Positions 56,506 through 64,000 of a DNA stretch of 64,000 bases are shown piece after piece. Positions within the stretch are counted from its first letter, which is position 1; the number at the start of each line of letters is the position of its first letter. The notes under the pieces are model-generated. The model was given only the letters and a program-made list of their open reading frames with translations. It ran no database searches and had not been told where the DNA came from. Source of the stretch: Psychrobacter sp. GP33 (GTDB lineage Bacteria > Pseudomonadota > Gammaproteobacteria > Pseudomonadales > Moraxellaceae); the NCBI RefSeq assembly GCF_014119005.1, contig NZ_JACGYX010000003.1, forward strand, positions 348,662-412,661, written 5' to 3'. Position numbers and translations under genes: made by a program.

Positions 56506-57825
56506 ATGATGAATATTTTAGTGATTGGCTCAGGTGGTCGCGAACACGCGCTGGCGTGGCAATGTGCAAAAGACGATAAAGTACAAAATGTGTATGTCGC
56601 GCCCGGCAATGCTGGTACTGCTTTTGAACATAAATGCCAAAACGTAATGCTAAAATCTACGATAAGCGATACTGATCATAGCCCTGTCATTGAATTTTGC
56701 CAAGATAACGCCATTGATATGGTTATCGTTGGTCCTGAAGCGCCCCTTGTTACAGGTATTATTGATGCTTGCCGTGATGCCGGAATCCCAGCTTGGGGAC
56801 CAACCGCCTATTGCGCGCAGTTAGAAGGCTCAAAAACATTTGCCAAAGAATTTATGGCAGCCAATAATATCCCAACCGCTGCTTATCAGGGCTTTACCGA
56901 TGCCGACCTTGCCAGGGCTTATATTGATGAGCAAGGTGCACCCATTGTCATTAAAGCGGATGGACTTGCCGCTGGTAAAGGCGTTATCGTTGCTGAAACC
57001 ATTGAACAAGCTTATTCCGCCATTGATGATATGTTAGCTGACAATAAGTTTGGCGATGCGGGTAGTCGCGTGGTCATTGAACAGTTCTTACAAGGTGAAG
57101 AAGCCAGTTTTATTTGTATGGTCGATGGCGATAACATTTTACCCATGGCAACCAGCCAAGATCATAAGCGAGCATTTGAAGGCGATACCGGTCCTAATAC
57201 TGGCGGTATGGGTGCTTACTCTCCAGCACCAGTAGTTACCCCTGATGTTCATGATAAGGTTATGGCGCAAGTCATTCGCCCAGTTGTTGATGCCATGAGA
57301 GCTGCCGGTCATCCTTATACTGGATTCTTGTATGCTGGCTTGATGATTGATGACGCTGGCAATCCATTTGTGATTGAATTTAACTGCCGTTTTGGTGATC
57401 CAGAAACGCAGCCTATTCTTATGCGCCTAAAGTCATCAATGGTCGATTTGGTAAGCCAAGGGCTAGCGGGTCAATTACCTGCACAAGCAGAATGGGATAC
57501 ACGCTGCGCCCTTGGTATCGTTGTAGCGTCTAAAGGCTACCCTGAATCGTCTTCTTCAGGCGATGCCATTACTGGCTTGCCTGCATTAACCACTGACCAC
57601 ACTAAATCAGTTAAAGTGTTTTTGGCAGGAGCGGCAATCGACCCTAATGATGCACAATCGGTGTTAACCGCTGGTGGACGCGTTTTATGTGTCACCGCCT
57701 TGGCAGATACCATCTTAAGCGCACAGCAAAAAGCACTTGCTGTTACTGCTGCCATTAGTTTTGATGGAGCACATTATCGCCGCGATATTGGTCACCATGC
57801 TATTATCCGCGAGCACAACCAATAA
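56506..57825 (+). CDS. purD: Phosphoribosylamine-glycine ligase PurD
   Basis: The 439-residue ATP-grasp enzyme (GAR synthetase) joins glycine to phosphoribosylamine in step two of purine synthesis. Family motifs include ILVIGSGGREHALAW at the N-terminus, IKADGLAAGKGV in the ATP-grasp core, HKRAFEGDTGPNTGGMGAYSP and FNCRFGDPETQ. The start is ATGATG; AAGGG lies 8 nt before the first ATG. The length is normal. It is a single gene here, not in a purHD operon, and it is followed by a terminator. Confidence 0.97.
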   Translation: MMNILVIGSGGREHALAWQCAKDDKVQNVYVAPGNAGTAFEHKCQNVMLKSTISDTDHSPVIEFCQDNAIDMVIVGPEAPLVTGIIDACRDAGIPAWGPTAYCAQLEGSKTFAKEFMAANNIPTAAYQGFTDADLARAYIDEQGAPIVIKADGLAAGKGVIVAETIEQAYSAIDDMLADNKFGDAGSRVVIEQFLQGEEASFICMVDGDNILPMATSQDHKRAFEGDTGPNTGGMGAYSPAPVVTPDVHDKVMAQVIRPVVDAMRAAGHPYTGFLYAGLMIDDAGNPFVIEFNCRFGDPETQPILMRLKSSMVDLVSQGLAGQLPAQAEWDTRCALGIVVASKGYPESSSSGDAITGLPALTTDHTKSVKVFLAGAAIDPNDAQSVLTAGGRVLCVTALADTILSAQQKALAVTAAISFDGAHYRRDIGHHAIIREHNQ

Positions 57826-57861
57826 ATTATAAATAACTATATTTTCTAATGTTTTAATCTT

Positions 57862-57891
57862 TGACCTAGTACATCACTAGGTCATTTTTTT
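57862..57891 (+). terminator. Terminator after purD
   Basis: TGACCTAGT (57862-57870) pairs perfectly with ACTAGGTCA (57876-57884) around a 5-nt loop, followed by T7. Confidence 0.93.
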
Positions 57892-58065
57892 AAGCTGTAA
57901 TTAATCTTTTTATCCTACCTTACCTTCATCATTACAAAGCAACCTCAATAAGCTGGTCGTGACTTATCAACCTCCTGTCCGTTCTATGATACAATTTTGC
58001 TTATTAGCATCATACCCTCCTTGTATTGTACGTCTGATGCCCACAAATCATGACTAACTTGATGA

Positions 58066-59484
58066 ATGATTATATTTATGGAACACGATACGTCTAACTC
58101 TTCTAAAAGCAAGCAATCTATTGATAACCTGAAAACGTCAGGATTTGAGCGTCGCTTGTCGATTGCTAAAACCTCCTTAAATGTAGGACGACGCTGGGCT
58201 GGCAATAGTGTTTCTGGGATTTTCTTGGATAAGAAGGCCCGTACCGCGCGCAACCAAGCCTTTATGGAAGCGCAGGCGCAATATGTGGCAGAAGAATTGG
58301 GCAAATTAAAGGGCTCTGTGGTCAAAATTGGGCAAATGCTGGCATTATATGGTGAACATGTGTTGCCGCGAGAAATCACTCGTGCGCTGCAAACGTTAAA
58401 TGACGACACTGCCACCTTATCGTGGTCAAAAATAGAACAAAATCTACAGCGTATATTGGGTGATAAGCTAAAAGAGTTAAAGGTAGATACCGTACCTATT
58501 GGCACCGCGTCACTAGCGCAAGTCCACCGCGCTACCATTATAGCCACTGGCGAAGAAGTAGTATTAAAAATCCAATATCCGGGTGTGGCTGAAGCAATCG
58601 ATTCCGATTTAGCGTTATTTAAGCGATTATTAAAAGTCAGTAATGTCGTACCACAAACCCGCTCATTAGATACTTGGTTTGAAGAAATACGCGATTTATT
58701 ACATAACGAAGTCAATTATACGGTTGAAGCAGCAACAACTGAACGTTTTTATGGACGCTTGCAGAATGACCCACGCTATGTGGTGCCCAAAATTAACCGT
58801 GCATATTCTAGTAAACGCTTATTGTGTATGTCTTATGAGCCTGGAGTCACGGTAACCTCTGATACATTAAAGTCATTACCTTCTGAACGTCGCAACGCCA
58901 TTGGTCAAGCCGCCATCGAAATTATGATGCAAGAGATATTTGTCTGGGGCGAGATGCAAACTGATCCCAATTTTGGTAACTATTTGGTGCGTTTAAGTGA
59001 TGATAATGCGACTGATAATAGCAAAATAGATAAACTGATATTGCTAGATTTTGGTGCTATTCGGCAGTTTGACCATAACTTATTGACCATAGCCCACGCT
59101 CTATTACGAGCAGGCTATTATCATGACCACACTGTGATGATGGCGGCAATGACGGGTTATGAGTTCTTTGATACGATGAGCCAGCAAGTTAAGTCTAATG
59201 TAGCTTCTTTATTCTTGTTAGCAACTGAGCCCTTTAGTAATCCTATGCTAAATACTGATATCCCTAAATTCTGTTTAGATGCAGAAAATCGTTATATCTG
59301 GGCGCACAGTAAATTGCATTCACGTATTTCTGCTAATGCCAGACGCGCTATGCAGTCCTTTGAGTTTAATTTACCTCCCAAAGAGTTTATGTTTATTAGC
59401 CGTAAGTTTATTGGAGCTTATACCTTTTTAACAGTGATGGATGTGCATACTGACTCTAATACTTTGGTTAAACCTTATTTATAG
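58066..59484 (+). CDS. ABC1/UbiB-like atypical kinase
   Basis: The 472-residue protein is of the ABC1 (AarF/UbiB/ADCK) family. The KxGQ motif is seen in VKIGQMLALYGE, the Ala-rich loop in GTASLAQVHRA, the catalytic-loop region follows LLCMSYEPGV, and the metal-binding DFG is in LLLDFGAIRQ. Unlike UbiB it lacks an evident C-terminal membrane pair. Family members support ubiquinone synthesis or lipid metabolism through ATPase activity; the target here is unknown. ATG 58066 and 58078 are both possible and neither has a strong ribosome binding site. Confidence 0.88.
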   Translation: MIIFMEHDTSNSSKSKQSIDNLKTSGFERRLSIAKTSLNVGRRWAGNSVSGIFLDKKARTARNQAFMEAQAQYVAEELGKLKGSVVKIGQMLALYGEHVLPREITRALQTLNDDTATLSWSKIEQNLQRILGDKLKELKVDTVPIGTASLAQVHRATIIATGEEVVLKIQYPGVAEAIDSDLALFKRLLKVSNVVPQTRSLDTWFEEIRDLLHNEVNYTVEAATTERFYGRLQNDPRYVVPKINRAYSSKRLLCMSYEPGVTVTSDTLKSLPSERRNAIGQAAIEIMMQEIFVWGEMQTDPNFGNYLVRLSDDNATDNSKIDKLILLDFGAIRQFDHNLLTIAHALLRAGYYHDHTVMMAAMTGYEFFDTMSQQVKSNVASLFLLATEPFSNPMLNTDIPKFCLDAENRYIWAHSKLHSRISANARRAMQSFEFNLPPKEFMFISRKFIGAYTFLTVMDVHTDSNTLVKPYL

Positions 59485-59525
59485 TCAGTAGCTCAGTTTT
59501 TTATAATTAATATAGATAGTTTTTG

Positions 59526-59552
59526 AACCGCTTTTTAGTAGCGGTTTTTTTA
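59526..59552 (+). terminator. Terminator after the ABC1 kinase gene
   Basis: AACCGCT (59526-59532) pairs with AGCGGTT (59540-59546), followed by a T run. Confidence 0.8.
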
Positions 59553-59626
59553 TTTTATTAATATAAATACTTAGGCTATTTTATATATATCTCTACTTTC
59601 TAGTTATTATACTCGTTTACTCATGC

Positions 59627-60319
59627 TCAGAAACTTGCAACCCAATTATCAAAACGGGTTTGATAACCTTCTGGTTTTTGCATTATAAGCTCCCAACAAG
59701 CCTCATTACGCGCTAAATATTTAACTTCAAAATGAGTCCGCTGACTATCGCTTGCTACTGGTTGACGCAATGTGGGTAGTTGCCATACTATTTTCGCCTG
59801 CTGCACAGCGTTATCCATATACGCTTCAATATTGGTGGCTAATACCACTTCTCCACCCTCTTGTAGTCGAGATAATAAAAATTCAAAAAAGGGCATGTTT
59901 AGCCATTGTTGATTGGGATTGTGCTGTTCTGGATTTGGATAAAGGATATAAACCTTTGCAATACTCTTAGGTTTAATAGCATGAACTATCCATGCAATCG
60001 CATCCGCATGAACCGGTATTAAATTAGCTAAATTCTGCAGCTCTGCTTGCTTAGCGAAAGCTTCAAACTTATTACGGGTACGTTCAATAGCGATTAAATG
60101 CTTATTTGGATGGGCAGCAGCAAAGCTGAGGGCGTGTTTGCCTTTTCCTGCACCAATTTCAATAATAATTGGCATGCTGTTGGCATCTTTATTTAAAAGC
60201 ATACTAGGCTTGCTAAAATCACGTGGTGCTGATAATTTTTCTGGCTGAAAAGCACGTTGCTGTTGGTGAGAGAGAGATGTTTCATTCATTTTTTCAAAAG
60301 TTACTGTTTCATCAGTCAT
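59627..60319 (-). CDS. TrmB-like tRNA (guanine-N7) methyltransferase family protein
   Basis: The 230-residue protein is an S-adenosylmethionine methyltransferase with motif I IEIGAGKGKHAL and acidic motif II IAIERTRNKFEAF, laid out as in TrmB. The catalytic segment reads VYILYPNPEQHNPNQQW instead of the FPDPW.K..H.K.R of typical TrmB. It is therefore a divergent relative, and tRNA G46 methylation is not assured. It may be a paralogue of a true TrmB elsewhere. The ATG at 60319 has AAGG about 10 nt upstream, and Met11 is an alternative. Confidence 0.75.
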   Translation of the reverse strand: MTDETVTFEKMNETSLSHQQQRAFQPEKLSAPRDFSKPSMLLNKDANSMPIIIEIGAGKGKHALSFAAAHPNKHLIAIERTRNKFEAFAKQAELQNLANLIPVHADAIAWIVHAIKPKSIAKVYILYPNPEQHNPNQQWLNMPFFEFLLSRLQEGGEVVLATNIEAYMDNAVQQAKIVWQLPTLRQPVASDSQRTHFEVKYLARNEACWELIMQKPEGYQTRFDNWVASF

Positions 60320-60594
60320 AAAATTTTTGCCTTGTATTTAGATGTTTTGCGTTGTTAATGATATAAGATATTTATTTCTTGTATCTTATTACTTAGGCTA
60401 TTTATAATTATACTCAATAGTGTCAGACAGCATTTATAAATTTTACTTAAATAAGACTCATATTTGTCTTTTAAGATGCGCATGCTATTATAATAGCTTG
60501 AACGATCCGTTCCTACGCTGTTTCTATTCATATACTGCTTTTACATCTTATTATTCTAATTTTTTGATATATTACGAGGCTCACCTCAGTTATT

Positions 60595-60786
60595 ATGACG
60601 CCATCAAACCCAAGTCCGCTACCAAAAACCTATCCCTGTCCTCAATGTGGCACTCATACAGCATGGCAAGATAATAAATCGAAGCCGTTTTGTGGTGAGC
60701 GCTGTAAGCTTATAGATTTGGGTGCGTGGGCAAGCGAAGAATATACATTACCTGCTGAAGTGTCACCTTTCTCTGATGAATTATAA
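60595..60786 (+). CDS. yacG: DNA gyrase inhibitor YacG (zinc-binding)
   Basis: The 63-residue protein carries the YacG zinc motif Cys15-x2-Cys18 (PCPQCG) and Cys33-x3-Cys37 (FCGERCKLIDLGAWASEEY, shown as FCGERCKLIDLG). YacG binds the GyrB subunit and blocks DNA binding by gyrase. The acidic C-terminal tail is normal. A GAGG-to-CCTC hairpin lies shortly upstream, and no ideal ribosome binding site is seen. The neighbours do not include coaE or pilD, which often accompany it in gammaproteobacteria. Confidence 0.93.
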   Translation: MTPSNPSPLPKTYPCPQCGTHTAWQDNKSKPFCGERCKLIDLGAWASEEYTLPAEVSPFSDEL

Positions 60787-60951
60787 AGGCATGAGCGCTG
60801 CTTAATTGATACATCAATATATTTATACCAGCACTCTTTATCATCTCTCTTTATTTAACGGGATTAAAATGAAAGCTTGCCAGTAACGTTAGCTTTTAAT
60901 GATAACTATAGTGATTGTCTCATTTACCATTTACTTTTTTAAGGATATTTC

Positions 60952-62133
60952 ATGTCAGCTACTTATCTGATGCCTACTTACGCTCGTCAACCTATCAGCT
61001 TTACACGTGGTTCAGGTAGTTGGTTATACACGCAAGATGACACCCCGTATTTGGACGCACTAACTGGTATTGCAGTATGTGGTTTGGGACATTGCCATCC
61101 GCAAGTGACAGAAGCGATTCAGCAACAGGCGGCAACGCTCGTGCATACCAGTAATCTATTCGGCATTGATTGGCAGGAACGCGCTGGTGAAGCCCTTTGC
61201 ACAGCCGCGCAGATGGACAGTGTGTTTTTTGCTAATAGTGGCGCTGAAGCCAATGAAGCGGCGCTAAAAATGGCACGTTTATATGCCTATAATCAAGGCT
61301 TTAAACAAGCAAAAGTCATTGTAATGGAACAATCCTTTCATGGTCGTACCTTATTATCCCTATCGGCAACAGCGAATCCAAAAGCACGCGAAGGCTTTTT
61401 TACTTTAGATGATGACTTTATTCGCGTGCCTTTTGGCGATATCGAAGCAGTTAAAAAAGCGGCAATAGAGCACGATGATATTTGTGCAATATTGGTCGAG
61501 CCAATTCAGGGTGAAGGCGGTCTTAATACGGCAGCAAATGGCTTTACTTATTTAGAACAACTACAAGCAGAATGTGACGCGCACAATTGGTTATTTATGA
61601 TTGATGAGGTACAGACTGGTAACGGTCGTACGGGTAAATACTTTGCTTATCAGCACAGCAACGCACGTCCTGATGTGTTGACCACAGCCAAAGGGCTTGG
61701 TAACGGTTTTCCAGTTGGCGCTTGTATGGTACGTGGACGAGCAAATGGCTTATTTGGTGCGGGCAGTCATGGTTCGACGTATGGCGGCACACCGCTTGCC
61801 AGCCGTGTGGTACACAGCGTGTATGACGTATTAGCAAATAGTGACATTATGGATAATGCCGTCACAGAAGGACAATTTATCCGCGACGGTATCACCGATG
61901 CGCTCGGGAAATTTGGCGTTAGTAGTCGCGGTGCTGGGATGATGATTGGTCTTGCTTTGCCTGCAACGATGGACTGTAGCCAACTGGTTGATAAGGCTCG
62001 TGACGAGCAAAAACTAATTATTAATGTTACAGGCGGTCATGTGATTCGCCTATTGCCGCCACTAAATATCAGCCGTAATGACAGCGAACAAGTGGTAGAG
62101 CGCCTGCTTAAATTATTACAGCCTTTATTTTAA
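60952..62133 (+). CDS. argD: Acetylornithine aminotransferase family protein ArgD
   Basis: The 393-residue class-III pyridoxal-phosphate aminotransferase matches ArgD, which converts N-acetylglutamate semialdehyde to N-acetylornithine in arginine synthesis and can also act in lysine synthesis. Seen are the phosphate-binding FANSGAEANEAALKMAR, the MIDEVQTGNGRTGK segment with the cofactor aspartate, and the lysine in TTAKGLGNGFPVGA. AAGGA lies about 6 nt before the ATG. It is a single-gene unit with a strong terminator. Related enzymes for succinylornithine cannot be excluded. Confidence 0.94.
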   Translation: MSATYLMPTYARQPISFTRGSGSWLYTQDDTPYLDALTGIAVCGLGHCHPQVTEAIQQQAATLVHTSNLFGIDWQERAGEALCTAAQMDSVFFANSGAEANEAALKMARLYAYNQGFKQAKVIVMEQSFHGRTLLSLSATANPKAREGFFTLDDDFIRVPFGDIEAVKKAAIEHDDICAILVEPIQGEGGLNTAANGFTYLEQLQAECDAHNWLFMIDEVQTGNGRTGKYFAYQHSNARPDVLTTAKGLGNGFPVGACMVRGRANGLFGAGSHGSTYGGTPLASRVVHSVYDVLANSDIMDNAVTEGQFIRDGITDALGKFGVSSRGAGMMIGLALPATMDCSQLVDKARDEQKLIINVTGGHVIRLLPPLNISRNDSEQVVERLLKLLQPLF

Positions 62134-62209
62134 AGCCAGCTTAAAAATATTTCTTAAAAGCATTACATTAATATATAGCTTAAAAAATAGCGTTTTAAAT
62201 ATTGTTCTA

Positions 62210-62244
62210 AAAAAGCCCTTAGACGACTAATCTAAGGGCTTTTT
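62210..62244. terminator. Bidirectional terminator between argD and the lysR gene
   Basis: A perfect 14-bp stem (62210-62223 with 62231-62244) has a 7-nt loop and flanking A and T runs. The genes are convergent. Confidence 0.93.
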
Positions 62245-62290
62245 ATTGTTTATTAACAGACTACTCATTAGCTATTTACAGCATTAAGCC

Positions 62291-63190
62291 TTAACCGGCA
62301 TGAAAGTATTTTTTTAGCACTTCTAAGCAGCGGGTTATTTTAGCAGGCTGTTGTTCTCGACTGAGCGTCACGGCATATAACACAAAGCTTGATAATTGAT
62401 AGCCCGTTAACACTTCAACCAAATCGCCATTTTCTAGTTCTTTTTTGATATCCATTTCCATCATTCTAACCAAGCCATGTCCTTCTTTGGCTAAGGTTGT
62501 CGCCATAAAGACATTGTTGGTATGAATACGTGACGCCATTTTAGTACGTATTTTTTTACCTGTCTCTGTCTGGGTTAGCTCTACTTGATTAGGATCTTTC
62601 ATGATATCAATGCAAATAAGCTGATGATCAACCAAATCTTTGGGAATTTCAATCTTATTATTCTGACGTAAATACTGCGGTGAGGCGACCAGCAATTGAC
62701 GAACATCGGTGAGCGGATGGCTGCTTAATGTCGAATCGTTAATACTAGGACTCATACGAATAGCAATATCAATACGCTCATCAATCAAGTCAATATAATG
62801 ATTGTCTGCAAAATAAGTGATGCTTAAATCGTCATGTGCAGCCATCCATGTGGATAAAGCTGGCAGAATATGATTCACCCCAAGCTCAGGCGTAGTAGCA
62901 ATACGTAGGCTACCTGCCAGCTCATCACGCAACTGATTGACCTTAATTCTGCCTTGCTCTGCCGCGCTGACAACGTCTCTTGCCGCGCCATAGAAGCTTT
63001 CACCTGCTTCCGTTAAGCTTAACTTACGAGTTGAGCGATGTAGTAAAACCACTCCTAACTCATTTTCTAGGGCTCGGATTTGTTGGCTAACTGCACTCGT
63101 AGTGATGCCAAGTTCACGAGCTGAACCACTAAAAGAACCGTGTCCGACCACACTGGCAAACACAGCCATACCGCGTAAATTATCTATCAT
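62291..63190 (-). CDS. LysR-family transcriptional regulator
   Basis: The 299-residue protein starts with a LysR winged helix-turn-helix (GHGSFSGSARELGITTSAVSQQIRALE, shown as FSGSARELGITTSAVSQQ) and continues with an effector-binding domain. It is of the common AaeR/CrgA-like subgroup by its MIDNLRGMAVFASVV start. The ribosome binding site AGGTGAGAG precedes the ATG. Its neighbours are convergent argD and the upstream dnaX gene, so the target is not evident. It probably controls its own promoter and a distant gene. Confidence 0.9.
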   Translation of the reverse strand: MIDNLRGMAVFASVVGHGSFSGSARELGITTSAVSQQIRALENELGVVLLHRSTRKLSLTEAGESFYGAARDVVSAAEQGRIKVNQLRDELAGSLRIATTPELGVNHILPALSTWMAAHDDLSITYFADNHYIDLIDERIDIAIRMSPSINDSTLSSHPLTDVRQLLVASPQYLRQNNKIEIPKDLVDHQLICIDIMKDPNQVELTQTETGKKIRTKMASRIHTNNVFMATTLAKEGHGLVRMMEMDIKKELENGDLVEVLTGYQLSSFVLYAVTLSREQQPAKITRCLEVLKKYFHAG

Positions 63191-63463
63191 ACTCTCACCT
63201 AGGCTGTTTTACAGTTTTTAATATAACTTAACCATTATATCTTATTTTGAGTATTTTTTTATATGCTTTACCGTATTGATTGGTTAGCATAACTTACTAT
63301 TAAAGCTAATAATATCAAGGTGTTAACGCTTTATTATACATTTTAAAGAATAGACGCTAGCGTTCATTTAGCTTTAAATTAAAAAGCGACCATCAGAAAA
63401 TAGTTTGCATTCTTTAATATATATTAACGCTCTATCGATTAAGTACAGCTCAACAACTACTCT

Positions 63464-64000
63464 TTAATTCAATTTTACTTTGCCCATTTTGCCTTCACCA
63501 CGCTCGCTCAAATAACGCATGACAGGCGACTGCTGTAACTTTGACTCTGCGGCAGTCGTCGCTTGTATCAAACGTTGATGTTGGCGGCGTTCAGGAGTTT
63601 GGTTATCCGCTTGCATAATATTGGTATCTGTCTGCAAACTAATCTCTGTCTGTGGAAACTGCTGTTGCAACTTCGCTGTCAGCTGTAAAAACGTACTTTG
63701 TAGATGCTTACTGTTAACGCCAGTGATAAATACAGCGTTACCGTTGCATTTACCTGTCATCATGCCTTGACGTGCCAGCGCGCGCTCATCTTCAGCTAAA
63801 GTGTCCGCTTCACGAACCGTCTGTAACCAATAATCCCATTTTTCTGGTGTCCACTCGCCCGTTAAAACTTGCGGTAGGCAGCGTAGCAAAGTACGCGGAT
63901 CGTCTGTCTGAATTAATAACTGAGAATCATTTCGATCGGGTTCTACAATTGGTTCTACAATTGGTTCTACAATTGGTTCTACAATTGGTTCTACAATTGG
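63464..64000 (-). CDS. dnaX: DNA polymerase III tau/gamma subunit, C-terminal part (cut by window edge)
   Basis: The frame is open from the right edge to the stop at 63464, giving about 178 residues of a C-terminus. The segment LLRCLPQVLTGEWTPEKWDYWL and ARQGMMTGKCNGNAVFITG match the end of DnaX (tau domain V, which binds the polymerase alpha subunit). Directly before it the protein consists of at least five PIVE repeats that continue beyond the edge. The TTG at 63889 is not a real start, because coding sequence continues upstream. Recognition rests on this C-terminal domain alone. Confidence 0.72.
   Translation of the reverse strand, partial: PIVEPIVEPIVEPIVEPIVEPDRNDSQLLIQTDDPRTLLRCLPQVLTGEWTPEKWDYWLQTVREADTLAEDERALARQGMMTGKCNGNAVFITGVNSKHLQSTFLQLTAKLQQQFPQTEISLQTDTNIMQADNQTPERRQHQRLIQATTAAESKLQQSPVMRYLSERGEGKMGKVKLN
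63941..64000 (-). repeat. 12-bp tandem repeat coding for PIVE
   Basis: Five perfect copies of TTCTACAATTGG (plus strand) reach the window edge. Read on the minus strand in the dnaX frame they encode Pro-Ile-Val-Glu repeatedly. The array may continue outside the window. Confidence 0.95.

Noticed and set aside
57984..58715. Leftward 243-residue frame antisense to the ABC1 kinase gene
   Set aside because: It is the mirror of a clearly conserved kinase coding sequence. Its translation has no recognisable motif.
60420..60674. Rightward 84-residue frame before yacG
   Set aside because: Tyr- and Ser-rich translation of AT-rich DNA, overlapping yacG in another frame.
63941..64000. CRISPR or intergenic satellite at the right edge
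   Set aside because: There are no spacers, and the repeat is in frame with the dnaX C-terminal coding sequence.
1..64000. tRNA or rRNA genes
   Set aside because: Reading the intergenic regions showed no cloverleaf with CCA-like end or rRNA signature. A dedicated tRNA search could not be run, so a missed tRNA is possible but unlikely.

Overview
The window looks like chromosomal DNA of a cold-adapted gammaproteobacterium of the Moraxellaceae, most probably a Psychrobacter. This is inferred from the AT-leaning base composition, the AcnD/PrpF-type methylcitrate cluster, the Sat + CysI/DUF934/CysH/CysG sulfur set, the paired bacterioferritins and the general protein style. There is no rRNA, recognisable tRNA, insertion sequence, prophage or CRISPR array. 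It reads as ordinary core and accessory chromosome with many well-formed intrinsic terminators.

Layout. 1-2.7 kb: two tandem ElaA-type acetyltransferases (the first cut by the window edge, the second with a C-terminal membrane tail) and an ABC exporter. 2.8-9.3 kb: the 2-methylcitrate cycle for propionyl-CoA, transcribed leftwards as prpB-prpC-acnD-prpF, with strong hairpins between the genes and a perfect inverted repeat over the likely promoter. 9.6-12.2 kb: an Nramp-fold transporter whose canonical metal-binding motifs are replaced, and a LysR regulator. 12.3-17.6 kb: small hypothetical, envelope and stress genes (an ES-repeat membrane protein, a zinc-ribbon protein, a tandem universal stress protein, a secreted protein, a lipoprotein) and an MtfA-type peptidase.

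17.9-22.1 kb: a rightward operon coding for a fused circularly permuted ATP-grasp/alpha-E protein, a transglutaminase-like protein and the proteasome-related Anbu protease. Together these suggest a poorly understood peptide ligation and turnover system. This is the most interesting part of the window. 22.2-29.6 kb: a DUF819 membrane protein, a DEAD-box helicase with an RGG-like tail and long leader, a DUF1176 protein, a YghU-type glutathione transferase and an MFS exporter.

29.7-31.6 kb: iron storage and release. Two bacterioferritin subunits have complementary active sites (one ferroxidase, one haem-binding), followed by bacterioferritin-associated ferredoxin Bfd with a Fur-box-like promoter. 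31.7-45.5 kb: sulfate assimilation, with uptake (sbp, sbp, cysT, cysW, cysA), activation (sat), reduction (cysH, cysI with its DUF934 partner) and sirohaem synthesis (cysG), plus two small lipoproteins. Bfd/Bfr iron and CysG sirohaem may both serve the sulfite reductase's iron demand; that link is an inference from position.

45.7-64 kb: sbcD-sbcC DNA repair nuclease, a WG-repeat protein, a large NAD-dependent glutamate dehydrogenase, purD, an ABC1/UbiB-like kinase, a TrmB-like methyltransferase, yacG, an argD-type aminotransferase, a LysR regulator, and the C-terminal part of dnaX (tau), which enters a 12-bp tandem repeat coding for PIVE at the window edge.

Starts were moved from the longest reading frame where a ribosome binding site, signal peptide or overlapping terminator pointed to an internal start; each case is stated. 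All functions are assigned by reading motifs, not by database search.
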